Virus record (IMG/VR): IMGVR_UViG_3300030380_003285
Location: 9,527 to 36,377 of that record
Length of the DNA: 26,851 bases
Source: a virus
Reading direction: 5' to 3' (one strand)
The notes beneath the pieces were generated by a model. That model was not told the origin of the DNA. It worked only from the letters and a program-made list of their open reading frames with translations, and made no database searches. The position numbers and the translations under genes were made by a program. Shown in pieces: positions 15,569 to 23,781 of this stretch. The first letter of the stretch is position 1, and each line of letters starts with the position of its first letter.

Positions 15569-18500
15569 ATGGAAGAAGAAATATACATCACTCCTAATGG
15601 TTTAGAAATAAGTGAAGCTGAATTGCGAGAAGAATATGGCAAAAGGTTTGACGAGTTTGTAAGTCAAGGTTTATTAAAAAAAAAATCTGAGGGCGAACTT
15701 GTTGATGTAATAGAAAAGCCACCAATACAACAAGAATTAAATTCAAATGATTTAGAGGTACTGCAAAAAGATTTTGTTTTTCCACAGCAGCAACAAGAGC
15801 AACAACAAACTAACGTAGTTGATGAAATCCCTGAAGTATTAGAAGAGGAGACAGTAGAAATTACACCAGAACAAACATCCGAACAGAGAGCTTTCTTAGA
15901 AGGAAAAGGTGTAAACGTGGACGCTATTCTAAGAGAAAGAAAGTTTGGAAACAAAGATACCACGGGCACAGAGGCTGGTGATATAGCTCTAGAATATAGC
16001 ACTTATATTACCAACAACGCATCTCAAGATATACAGACTGATCTTCAGTCTCCGAATTTAAAGCCTGTTGAAAGAGAAGTAGAAGAAGAGGTAGAGATAA
16101 AGCCTACAACTATAAAAAAAAATATACTTGATGAGTTAAAAATAGATCAAGATGATTATTCTAAGTGGGAGGCTAAAACACAAAGAGAGGAGTCGGCGTC
16201 TTTTAAGTTTATTAAAGATATTATAGCCACTGATGAAGGTGAGGTTTTTGATCAAGAGAAAAAAGATACAGAGAAATTACTTTCATATAAGATGGAGGTA
16301 ATGAATAATCTAAGACAAGATATTTCTACTGTCGATTCTAGATTAGAATTAGCAAAAGATCCTAAAGATAAGCTGCAGCTGTTAAACATAAAAAAACAAC
16401 TTGAGGCAAAGCTAATAGAGGAGACTAACTTGTTAAATAAAATGGGTTCGTTATTTCCTAAATACAAGGAGCTCACATATGATTTGGATTTGCAACGTAG
16501 AAAAAAAGTATATGATGCTGGACAATCTAATATTACATTTAATGTTCCAGGTTCACCTGTTCCTGCTCCAATTAATGTAAAATTTATTACAGAGCTTGGG
16601 GAAACAGCTAAAACAATACCTACAACTATAGCTGATTTTGCTTTAGGTTCTGCAGCAGCAATAACTTCTTTAGTAGATCAAGTATTAACGGGCGCGGGTG
16701 CAGATAAAAAAGGTGTCCTTGCGGGGGTTACAGAGGCTCTTTTAGACACAAGCGAGGCATTAGATATAGAGATAGGCCCTGTAAAAAGATCAGGCGTTAC
16801 GGAAGGTAAGCCTGTGACAGTGGCTGGTAAACAATATATAGTAACTGAGGAAGGAGATGTAATTGATCCTATCACCAATGTTAGTATGATAGGTATTATA
16901 TCAGACGAAAGGTTTGAAGAAATAAAAAAAAGAGCAAAGAATGTAAAGTTCTCAGAAACAAATTACAGCGGAGGAAGTTTAGTTCAAGGAGGAGTACAAA
17001 CAATAGCCAACCTTTTTGGTTTGATAAAGGGGGGTCAAAGATTATCAAAAGCCTTAGGAATATCTGGAGGCTTTGGCATGGGGCTTGCCTCATACGCAAG
17101 CACAGCAGCTCAATCAGTAGAAGATATGAGAGCCGATTTAGTTCGGGCTGGTCTAACAGAGGATGAAGCTTTAACTAAAGCAGCAATTGCTGGAAACGCT
17201 ATAGCTACCTTAGATGGTGTGTTTTCTGGTCTAGCTGGATCTAATACCAAAGTATTAAGTAGTCTTCAGGGGTTTAAAACAGCCATAACTAATGCGGTCA
17301 AAAAAGATGGTAAAAAGTTTACTGTCGATGAGTTAAAAAGAAAGGCTAAAGATTTAGCAAAAGAAAATCTTAAAGAGGTTACTATAGAAGAATTGCCAGT
17401 GTTGTTTTCTGAAAAAGCAATAAACGCAGCTGTAAATGAAGTTACTGATTTGTCTGTGCGTAACAGTAAAATAAAAGAAAGTGAAATTATGGAAACCATA
17501 ATTATGACTTTAGGAGCCACCACAACTCTAGGTTCTAAAAATTTACTCTCAGGCAACAGAAGATTAGATGCCTTACGATATGTGGCTCGGAATGTAAGTG
17601 ACTTAGATCAGACAGTTAATGAATTAGTAAAAAACAACAACATCACAGAGCAGCAAGGCAAAGAAGTATATGATGAAATATATGCCATGCAAACAGCGGA
17701 GAATAGAACCAAAGGTACTATAGTCAACTCTGATAATATGCTGGAGGTTTCTGATTTATTAGATCAAAGACAGAGATTAATGGATCAAAAGAAAGGACTA
17801 GAAGGCCCGTTGGTAGAAGAGATAGATCAAAAAATCGCTGATGTAGATGAGCAAATTACTCAAGCAAAAGAAAGAGACAATCAACAAACTAAAACAGAAC
17901 AAGATGCCGATACAATCAAAAGCCCAGCTGAGGTACTTAATGAAGAACAATCCGAAGTTGGCGAAGCAGTGGTTGAAGGAGACAATCAATCCACAGAGCT
18001 TACCGGAGAGACTACACAAACCCAAAAAGAAACGCCCGTCGAACCAACCCCGGAGGACCAGGTTAAGGTTGAAGACATTCAAGATGGGGAGGTAGTTATT
18101 GAAGAGGGTAAACCTCTAACAGTAAATGAAAACAAACAAGTCTTTAGAGCAGTACGTGACCCTAAGACACCTAAAGAAACAAGGCGTAAAGCTTTCTTGG
18201 ATATAATTAATAAAATAAAAACAAAAGGTAAAGTAGCGGCGCGGGCAGCAAAGTCTTTAATAAAGGAGGTGGAGGGTCTTAATTTTGCCAATCCAGTAAC
18301 AGTTGAGCGTACTATTCAAAAGATTACTAAAACCTTTGAAAAGGCGAACAATGTAGAAGCATTGAATACAGCAAAGAAAACAAAAAATCAAATTAAAAAG
18401 GCCGCAGGTAATAAAAATCTAGACGCTAATGTTTCTGCCGCAGCTAAAGAGTTTTTAAGGATTGACCCTTTAACTGTGGATGACTTGACTAAATACCAAC

Positions 18501-21427
18501 AAGAAGCCACCAACTTATTAAAAGGACTTCGCTCTACAAGAAGAACTAAAACGGGAATAAATGTAGCGCCCGCAGTGGATATTAAATCTACCGAAGAGTA
18601 TTCACTTAAAGAAATTGAAGCGCAAGACAAAAGACAAGCCGAATTAGAATCAGATGCCTTTGAAGCTTTAACAGGAATACCACCTGGTGATTTATCATTG
18701 AGCGAGGTTCGTGATATAATTTATAGTGAAGAGACAACTGAAGAGGCTAAAAAAAGTAAAGCCGAAAAGAAAAGAAAAGTAATATTTGATGCTCTTAAAA
18801 ATGCCTTCAGCGTTTATACTGCAGTCGTAGACGAACAATTAAAAACTCAAAGAGACCCTTTTAAAAGAGACCTTAATACTGGAGAAAAGATTGAAATAAC
18901 TGCAGATCAAAAACGAATAGTAAGGGCGTTTATGAACATGAATTTAAATGTTCTAACGGATCAAGAAGCACTCCAAGCTCTAGACTCTTTAATTAATTTT
19001 GCTACTAACGCATCGACGGGTGGAATGGAAGCGGTAGTAAGTAATTATGTAGGGCGAACTAACCTAGTCAAAGCAATAAAAGATGGTCTTAAAGGTATTT
19101 CTTTAAATGATGCAGGGAATTTCTGGTCAAAAAACATTGCTTCAGTTCCTCTGATGCTTGAAATGATTTTTAAAGGACAGTCTCGAGCTGCAAAGGTTCT
19201 AGCTTTATCAGGCTTTCAAGATGTTATTAATGGCAGCGCTAAAGCTGAAACACAAACTCGAAAGATAGAAGAGAACTTTGTAAAGAAATTTGAAAATTCA
19301 AAACCTAACGGGGAAGCTTTTAATACTTCAGTAAACATGACTGAACGTGGTATGTTTGCTTTTATGAGAAGAACGTTAGTTGGGACAGAGGTAGAGCAAC
19401 AGCAAGAATTTGACAGAAAAAAAGGTCTTATTTTAGAATCTATAGAAAAATTAAAAGCCACTAAAAACAAGGGGGATAATGAGAAGGCAGATTTTTATCA
19501 AGAAGTCTTTGATAAAATTCTAAAAGATTCTAATAATATTACAGATGTTGAATCGAAAGTAGACCAAAAAAATATTGAAGCAGTTGAGTGGATGACTGAA
19601 GAGTGGAGTAAACACTATAAAGATTTAAGCGATACTAATTTAAATATATATAATAAAAAACTAGACCAAGACATAAACTATACCCCTGATGTGTTTAGTT
19701 TGCTAGAGCCAGATACCTCTCAACAAAAAATAGATGAACCGATGTTTGACACATCAGGAAGAAGAATCTATAACAAAGAAACAGGTGTGCTTAAAAAATC
19801 TAATCGTCCAAAATCTTTGGATGGAACGAGATATGTTAACCTAAGTTTCGATACATCAAATATAAACAGTCTACGAAAAGCTTTAACTGATATTAATACA
19901 GCCGCTGCCATACAACAAGTAAAAGGTTTTACTGAGTCTGGAGATTTTGACAAACTAATACCTAAAAAAGCTGATAGAGATATAGTTTATAATCGGATGA
20001 AAGATTATATAGCTAAAAAAAGAGGTTTAGACTATACTCCTCAATCAACAAAAACCGCTTTAAAATATTTAAATACACTCACTTCTCTAGGGGTTTCTAG
20101 AACTTTAGGAAGTGCGGGTCAATTTTTAAAACAGCTCACGCCGCTTTTCAACACAATGGTAAATGCAGGAGGAGTAAATACTATCGATGGCATTAGATTG
20201 TATACCAAGCCATCGGTTATAAATTGGCTTAAAAACAGTGGTTACGATATAGCAAATAGAGGAATATCTGCGTCAGCTAACTTAGAAAGTTTAAGCAGAA
20301 AAGTAGACGAGGCTGCTAATAGTAAGCCAGAAAAACTTAGACGAGGATTTCAGAATATACAAAATTGGTGGATTGACAAACTATTAGTAGCTCCAGATAA
20401 AATAGCAGCTAATGCTTCTTGGATGGCTTATTATGCAAGGGAGATGAAAAAGCAAGGCCTAGATGTTACAGTTCCAGGGTTTGATTGGGAAAATCATAAA
20501 GTAAATAAAAAAGCTGGAAACTATGCTCAACAACAAGTTGATAGACAGCAAAACATATCGGATCGTGATTTACAAGGACAATTATTTAGCTCTAATAATC
20601 CTTGGGCTACACTTACTAGACAAGTTTTATTGCCATTTTCTAATTTTTTATTGAATCAAAAAGCACGAATGTTTTCTGATGGAAGAACCCTAGCTAGTAA
20701 AACTGCTACAAAAGAAGATAAGACTGCTGCTTTAAGATCAATAGGGGGGCTCGCAGTTGAAACAGCTGTATTTAATGGTTTAGGATTATTACTTACCCAA
20801 GCTACCGCTGCGGCTTCAAACTATCTTATGGGAGAAGATGATGAAGAGCAAGCTGCAAAAGATTTAGATAACAGAATAAAGGGAAGAAAGCAAAATGTCC
20901 TTTTAGATGTAATTAATCCAGCTCCTCCTGCAGATGATTTAGTAATCAGGGCGATAAATGGGGTAATAAAAATGATAGACGATGATGAAGATCCTTATCA
21001 GTTTTTTGAAAATAATAAAAAACTAATTGAGGATTTAGGATTAATTAGTATATCTGCAGACAAAGTATATGAATTATATGATTTTGCTAATATAATGGCC
21101 TCAGGAGAGTATAAAAAAGAAAATGCTTTTGGTGGAAGCAAAACCCACAAGCTATCAAAAGACGAAAAGAAAGCTGCTCAATACAGTACATTACTACTAA
21201 CTCTTTATACTTTAGGTGCATTACCAGCTGAAGCAGGTAGTGTTGCAAGATACAACATGCGAACTATAAAAAGAAACGCATCTAAAGCGCCTAAATATTT
21301 AAATGCCGATCAACAAGCAAAGCTTAAGAAATCCAACCCTCGCAGGTGGGAAAGAGAGTATGGTAAGAACAGTGATTATCAAAGAGCCAAAGAAAGAGCT
21401 AGCAAAAGAAGAAGAGCTAGAAAATAA
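15569..21427 (+). CDS. Giant internal virion/ejection protein, 1952 aa
   Basis: This is the largest gene in the window and the last of the structural block. Residues 1-190 are acidic with a poly-Gln stretch near 72-80. Residues about 338-390 and 467-540 hold Ala/Gly-rich hydrophobic helices that could enter a membrane. Residues about 766-849 form a very acidic Glu/Thr/Gln linker, followed by a basic helical region. Residues 1490-1600 (LTSLGVSRTLGSAGQFLKQL) and a hydrophobic helix near 1728-1755 precede a strongly basic C-terminus (KKSNPRRWERE, then a KRRRARK end) suited to binding DNA. Length, helical content and gene order match the gp16-like ejection proteins of podoviruses. I see no lytic transglycosylase, peptidase or RNA polymerase motif, in contrast to several giant virion proteins of relatives. 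The last 11 bases overlap a gene on the other strand. Confidence 0.6.
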   Translation: MEEEIYITPNGLEISEAELREEYGKRFDEFVSQGLLKKKSEGELVDVIEKPPIQQELNSNDLEVLQKDFVFPQQQQEQQQTNVVDEIPEVLEEETVEITPEQTSEQRAFLEGKGVNVDAILRERKFGNKDTTGTEAGDIALEYSTYITNNASQDIQTDLQSPNLKPVEREVEEEVEIKPTTIKKNILDELKIDQDDYSKWEAKTQREESASFKFIKDIIATDEGEVFDQEKKDTEKLLSYKMEVMNNLRQDISTVDSRLELAKDPKDKLQLLNIKKQLEAKLIEETNLLNKMGSLFPKYKELTYDLDLQRRKKVYDAGQSNITFNVPGSPVPAPINVKFITELGETAKTIPTTIADFALGSAAAITSLVDQVLTGAGADKKGVLAGVTEALLDTSEALDIEIGPVKRSGVTEGKPVTVAGKQYIVTEEGDVIDPITNVSMIGIISDERFEEIKKRAKNVKFSETNYSGGSLVQGGVQTIANLFGLIKGGQRLSKALGISGGFGMGLASYASTAAQSVEDMRADLVRAGLTEDEALTKAAIAGNAIATLDGVFSGLAGSNTKVLSSLQGFKTAITNAVKKDGKKFTVDELKRKAKDLAKENLKEVTIEELPVLFSEKAINAAVNEVTDLSVRNSKIKESEIMETIIMTLGATTTLGSKNLLSGNRRLDALRYVARNVSDLDQTVNELVKNNNITEQQGKEVYDEIYAMQTAENRTKGTIVNSDNMLEVSDLLDQRQRLMDQKKGLEGPLVEEIDQKIADVDEQITQAKERDNQQTKTEQDADTIKSPAEVLNEEQSEVGEAVVEGDNQSTELTGETTQTQKETPVEPTPEDQVKVEDIQDGEVVIEEGKPLTVNENKQVFRAVRDPKTPKETRRKAFLDIINKIKTKGKVAARAAKSLIKEVEGLNFANPVTVERTIQKITKTFEKANNVEALNTAKKTKNQIKKAAGNKNLDANVSAAAKEFLRIDPLTVDDLTKYQQEATNLLKGLRSTRRTKTGINVAPAVDIKSTEEYSLKEIEAQDKRQAELESDAFEALTGIPPGDLSLSEVRDIIYSEETTEEAKKSKAEKKRKVIFDALKNAFSVYTAVVDEQLKTQRDPFKRDLNTGEKIEITADQKRIVRAFMNMNLNVLTDQEALQALDSLINFATNASTGGMEAVVSNYVGRTNLVKAIKDGLKGISLNDAGNFWSKNIASVPLMLEMIFKGQSRAAKVLALSGFQDVINGSAKAETQTRKIEENFVKKFENSKPNGEAFNTSVNMTERGMFAFMRRTLVGTEVEQQQEFDRKKGLILESIEKLKATKNKGDNEKADFYQEVFDKILKDSNNITDVESKVDQKNIEAVEWMTEEWSKHYKDLSDTNLNIYNKKLDQDINYTPDVFSLLEPDTSQQKIDEPMFDTSGRRIYNKETGVLKKSNRPKSLDGTRYVNLSFDTSNINSLRKALTDINTAAAIQQVKGFTESGDFDKLIPKKADRDIVYNRMKDYIAKKRGLDYTPQSTKTALKYLNTLTSLGVSRTLGSAGQFLKQLTPLFNTMVNAGGVNTIDGIRLYTKPSVINWLKNSGYDIANRGISASANLESLSRKVDEAANSKPEKLRRGFQNIQNWWIDKLLVAPDKIAANASWMAYYAREMKKQGLDVTVPGFDWENHKVNKKAGNYAQQQVDRQQNISDRDLQGQLFSSNNPWATLTRQVLLPFSNFLLNQKARMFSDGRTLASKTATKEDKTAALRSIGGLAVETAVFNGLGLLLTQATAAASNYLMGEDDEEQAAKDLDNRIKGRKQNVLLDVINPAPPADDLVIRAINGVIKMIDDDEDPYQFFENNKKLIEDLGLISISADKVYELYDFANIMASGEYKKENAFGGSKTHKLSKDEKKAAQYSTLLLTLYTLGALPAEAGSVARYNMRTIKRNASKAPKYLNADQQAKLKKSNPRRWEREYGKNSDYQRAKERASKRRRARK

Positions 21428-21503
21428 GAATAGAAAGTAAGTACATCGCTAAAACAGTGATGCACACAGCGCCTATAAAATCATAGTCTGGACTAAACTT
21501 CAT
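21417..21503 (-). CDS. Putative single-span membrane microprotein, 28 aa
   Basis: The ATG at 21503-21501 overlaps the end of the 63-aa gene by 11 bases, within GATGAAGTTTAG, an arrangement that favours translational coupling. The product begins MKFSPDYDFIGA and residues 9-28 are a continuous hydrophobic stretch (Phe, Ile, Ala, Val, Leu, with one Cys and one Tyr), enough for one membrane span with a short acidic N-terminal head. It is the last gene of the - strand block and overlaps the end of the giant + strand gene. Small single-span proteins of phages are often holins, lysis regulators or superinfection factors, but no role can be assigned here. An ORF this short can arise by chance; the membrane-span pattern and coupled start are the support. 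Confidence 0.45.
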   Translation of the reverse strand: MKFSPDYDFIGAVCITVLAMYLLSILIF

Positions 21504-21684
21504 CGGTTACCGACTCGCCAACACTACGAAGCTTTTTAGTTAATGAACTAACCTCTCCTTTAAGAGGGGTGTATTCTTTATCCATAAGGTGTTCGTAAAT
21601 TGAGTTCAGCGAAGCATGAAGATCAGCCATAACATAATTTATATGCTTGATGCGTTTGTGCTCAATTGGAGTTAATCCATTCAT
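21493..21684 (-). CDS. Small helical protein of unknown function, 63 aa
   Basis: The product starts MNGLTPIEHKRIKHINYVMA and is predicted to be nearly all helix, with heptad-like spacing at residues 10-55 (Ile, Met, Leu, Leu, Ile, Leu, Leu) that suggests a short coiled coil. There is no membrane segment. The bases before it on the - strand include TATCTTAG (21691-21698), one mismatch from the TAnnTTTG promoter element, so it may have its own promoter. It follows the 112-aa gene by 40 bases and overlaps the downstream 28-aa microprotein. No family recognised. Confidence 0.55.
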   Translation of the reverse strand: MNGLTPIEHKRIKHINYVMADLHASLNSIYEHLMDKEYTPLKGEVSSLTKKLRSVGESVTDEV

Positions 21685-21724
21685 GCCCTCTAAGATATAA
21701 ATTATTTTGAATAAAAAAAATACC

Positions 21725-22063
21725 TTACTCCTTAATACTCAGCAACATATTCTTATTATAATAATCTAAATATGCATCAGAGCTAATCTCGTGCAGATTT
21801 TCAAATACCATTTCGTCATAATGAGAGAGTACGACAACAAAATAAAAAGGAGTTTTTCTTTTTAAAACACCCGCCAACTCTAAAACATCATTAGGAGATT
21901 CTACATAATTTCTATCTACATACTTTTCAATTTGCATAACAATAGGAACTGAGGTATATAAATCATGTCGCATAAGTTCCAAAACAAAATCACTGTCGAA
22001 GGTATAAAGATAACCTTCATAGCTGCTAGCATTAACCTCTGTGAATTTGCGTCTCGAATCCAT
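21725..22063 (-). CDS. Unknown protein, 112 aa, overlapping the nuclease gene
   Basis: The ATG at 22063 lies inside the end of the VRR-NUC gene, in a different frame, giving a 32-base overlap. The product is mixed alpha/beta and acidic, with many Tyr and Asp, and contains KTPFYFVVVLSHYDE (70-84), a core beta-strand. No family is recognised. The overlap and shared direction suggest translational coupling with the nuclease, so an accessory role in DNA processing is possible; this is inferred only from context. Confidence 0.6.
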   Translation of the reverse strand: MDSRRKFTEVNASSYEGYLYTFDSDFVLELMRHDLYTSVPIVMQIEKYVDRNYVESPNDVLELAGVLKRKTPFYFVVVLSHYDEMVFENLHEISSDAYLDYYNKNMLLSIKE

Positions 22064-22271
22064 GGTCTTTGAGTTCTTTCATTCGATATTCCTGGAGCTT
22101 CGACACTCTACCCTTTTTAGTTTTAACCTCAACGAAAAGAACCTTATTGTTGGGGTGTATTGCTAACAAATCAGGGATACCATTTTTATTAGTCTTTATA
22201 AGCTTAAGCACATAGTAACCTTCTGCCTCTAGCTCCTTAATCTTTTTTGACTGTACTTGTTGCTCGGTCAT
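22032..22271 (-). CDS. VRR-NUC domain nuclease (PD-(D/E)XK superfamily), 79 aa
   Basis: The whole protein is a single VRR-NUC domain (PF08774), the minimal form seen in phages. The active-site pattern is visible: GIPDLLAI at 31-38 with catalytic D34, then VLFVEVKTKKGRVSKLQ at 44-60 with E48 and K50 (ExK) and Q60. These proteins are structure-specific DNA nucleases, related to the nuclease domain of FAN1 and to Holliday-junction resolving enzymes; in phages they are thought to process replication or recombination intermediates. The gene lies downstream of two helicase genes on the same strand, which fits that role. Its end overlaps the 112-aa gene by 32 bases. The domain call is secure; the DNA structure it cuts is not known. 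Confidence 0.9.
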   Translation of the reverse strand: MTEQQVQSKKIKELEAEGYYVLKLIKTNKNGIPDLLAIHPNNKVLFVEVKTKKGRVSKLQEYRMKELKDHGFETQIHRG

Positions 22272-22300
22272 TCATAAATTTACTAATTATAAACTTAACG

Positions 22301-22546
22301 TCATGAGTTATCTAAAGCGGCTTCCAAAAAAGCCTTCAAATATTTAGCGTCTTCAATATTCATAATAAATGTTGTTTCCTCAGGTATTTTTGCATCTGCT
22401 GGCATAGTTTCACCACAATCACAGGTATTCAATTCAAAAGTAATGCAGTCTTTTAATTCATCGCCTGGTTCTTTTAACCATTTTGTTTTATCTATTTCCA
22501 TTGAGTACCAACATTTACTGTCATATATTTTTAAAAAACTATTCAT
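22301..22546 (-). CDS. Unknown protein, 81 aa, with CDCG motif
   Basis: The product contains CWYSMEIDKTKW (12-23), a CDCGETMPADAKIP stretch (42-55) and a C-terminal helix (MNIEDAKYLKAFLEAALDNS). The CxC motif and the additional cysteines at positions 12 and 34 could bind a metal, but the spacing does not fit a standard zinc finger. It sits between the SNF2-like helicase (5-base gap) and the VRR-NUC gene (29-base gap), so it is very likely in the same operon. No family recognised. Confidence 0.6.
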   Translation of the reverse strand: MNSFLKIYDSKCWYSMEIDKTKWLKEPGDELKDCITFELNTCDCGETMPADAKIPEETTFIMNIEDAKYLKAFLEAALDNS

Positions 22547-22551
22547 TGTAA

Positions 22552-23781
22552 TTAATTTAAATTTAACAAATCTTTTTTGAAATGATTAAGGGTATAATCT
22601 TTCTTGTTAACAACTGCTTTGTATATCTGATCTTCTATACCGCCCCTAGAAAAAACCCAAAACACATTATTATTAAGTCTGTCTTTGGTTGTCATCCTGT
22701 CTCGTGATTGCCAATAACTAGTAGCGCTGAAGTCAATGTTGTAATAAACTAAACAGTCAGCTTGGCGCAAACTTATTCCTTCTCTTCCACTGACAATTTG
22801 AAGGGCAATGTTTTTATCAGTGTTAACAAATTCTTCTAACTCTGTGGTAAGGCTACCATTAAAAACTTTCTTTAAAGCTTTAAGCTCTTCTTTAAATTTA
22901 TAGAAGATACCTATTTTTTTATCCTTGAAACTTTGACAAATAAACTTTGCTTTGCTTAAATCTAGTGTCTGTGATATACCACTCTCAAACTTAACGGTTC
23001 CAGAGTATATCTGATGAAGCTTCATCATCAATTTGACAGGCGTGTCAGCTAAAATAACTTGCTCGTTACCTTCCACTACCAAGTCCTTCTTTAATTTTTT
23101 TGCAAGATTATAAGTCAAAGAGCTCATCTTAACATGCATTACTTTTTCTTTTGTTTGCACCTTAAAGCCTGCTTCTCTCTGACTATAAGAAATAAAGAAA
23201 GGCTGCATGGCATCCATTATACTTTGCTGACCTTTTGAGTAGTCTCTTATATTGAGCCCATTTATAGGCCTCTGAGTTACTAGCACATGCTTGTCACAGA
23301 ACCGATAGAAGTTTACAAAACGGTTAAACGGGTTACCTGGGATAGCATATACTTGATGGTACATTTGACTGTATGACTCAGGAGTCGGCGTACCAGATAG
23401 CAAGATAACTAGCGGATCATTCTTTTGAATTATAACTTTTACTTGCTTTGCTCTCTTACTTGGCTTAGGAAATGCGCCCAATGAATGGGCCTCATCCAAT
23501 ATTACTAGGTCATAGCTGCCTTCTATTTTATGCAAGCTCTCATAGTTAATTACCTCAAGGGTAAAATTTGGTTTAAGCATCTGATAGTCAGCCTCGATTG
23601 AGCTAATAGCTTTCTTTTTTGTAATGAACAAAACCCTTTTGACTCCCATCTCTTTAGCTATACCTAAACTTGTAAGTGTCTTTCCAGTTCTGACCTCCAT
23701 GGCTAGGTATACAAAACCATGCTCTGCTATCACATCTGATCCTTTAGTTATTATTTCCCCCTGATAATCTCTAAACTTCAT
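22552..23781 (-). CDS. SNF2-like superfamily 2 helicase, 409 aa
   Basis: The order of motifs is that of an SF2 DNA helicase/translocase of the SNF2 type: RDYQ near the N-terminus (4-7), Walker A as MEVRTGKT (28-35), DEAH in LVILDEAHSLG (92-102), motif III LLSGTPTPES (127-136), motif V region LQIVSGREGISLRQADCLV (327-345) and motif VI YWQSRDR (356-362) with R360 and R362. It is a compact form without extra domains. Such proteins are common in crAss-like and other Bacteroidota phages, where they are thought to remodel replication forks or protein-DNA complexes. Its ATG overlaps the stop of the primase gene by four bases (ATGA), so the two are translationally coupled and probably act together in replication. 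Confidence 0.9.
   Translation of the reverse strand: MKFRDYQGEIITKGSDVIAEHGFVYLAMEVRTGKTLTSLGIAKEMGVKRVLFITKKKAISSIEADYQMLKPNFTLEVINYESLHKIEGSYDLVILDEAHSLGAFPKPSKRAKQVKVIIQKNDPLVILLSGTPTPESYSQMYHQVYAIPGNPFNRFVNFYRFCDKHVLVTQRPINGLNIRDYSKGQQSIMDAMQPFFISYSQREAGFKVQTKEKVMHVKMSSLTYNLAKKLKKDLVVEGNEQVILADTPVKLMMKLHQIYSGTVKFESGISQTLDLSKAKFICQSFKDKKIGIFYKFKEELKALKKVFNGSLTTELEEFVNTDKNIALQIVSGREGISLRQADCLVYYNIDFSATSYWQSRDRMTTKDRLNNNVFWVFSRGGIEDQIYKAVVNKKDYTLNHFKKDLLNLN

Noticed and set aside
15664-16002. A 112-aa - strand ORF with long Cys and Ser runs
   Set aside because: The Cys run is the reverse reading of the CAA/CAG poly-Gln tract in the giant + strand gene.
17847-18095. An 82-aa + strand Lys/Arg/Gln-rich ORF
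   Set aside because: It is an alternative-frame reading of the acidic linker of the giant gene, which has clear continuous coding on both sides.
21444-21462. A hairpin between the convergent blocks considered as a bidirectional terminator
   Set aside because: The stem is short, with a G-T pair, and no T-run follows on either strand.
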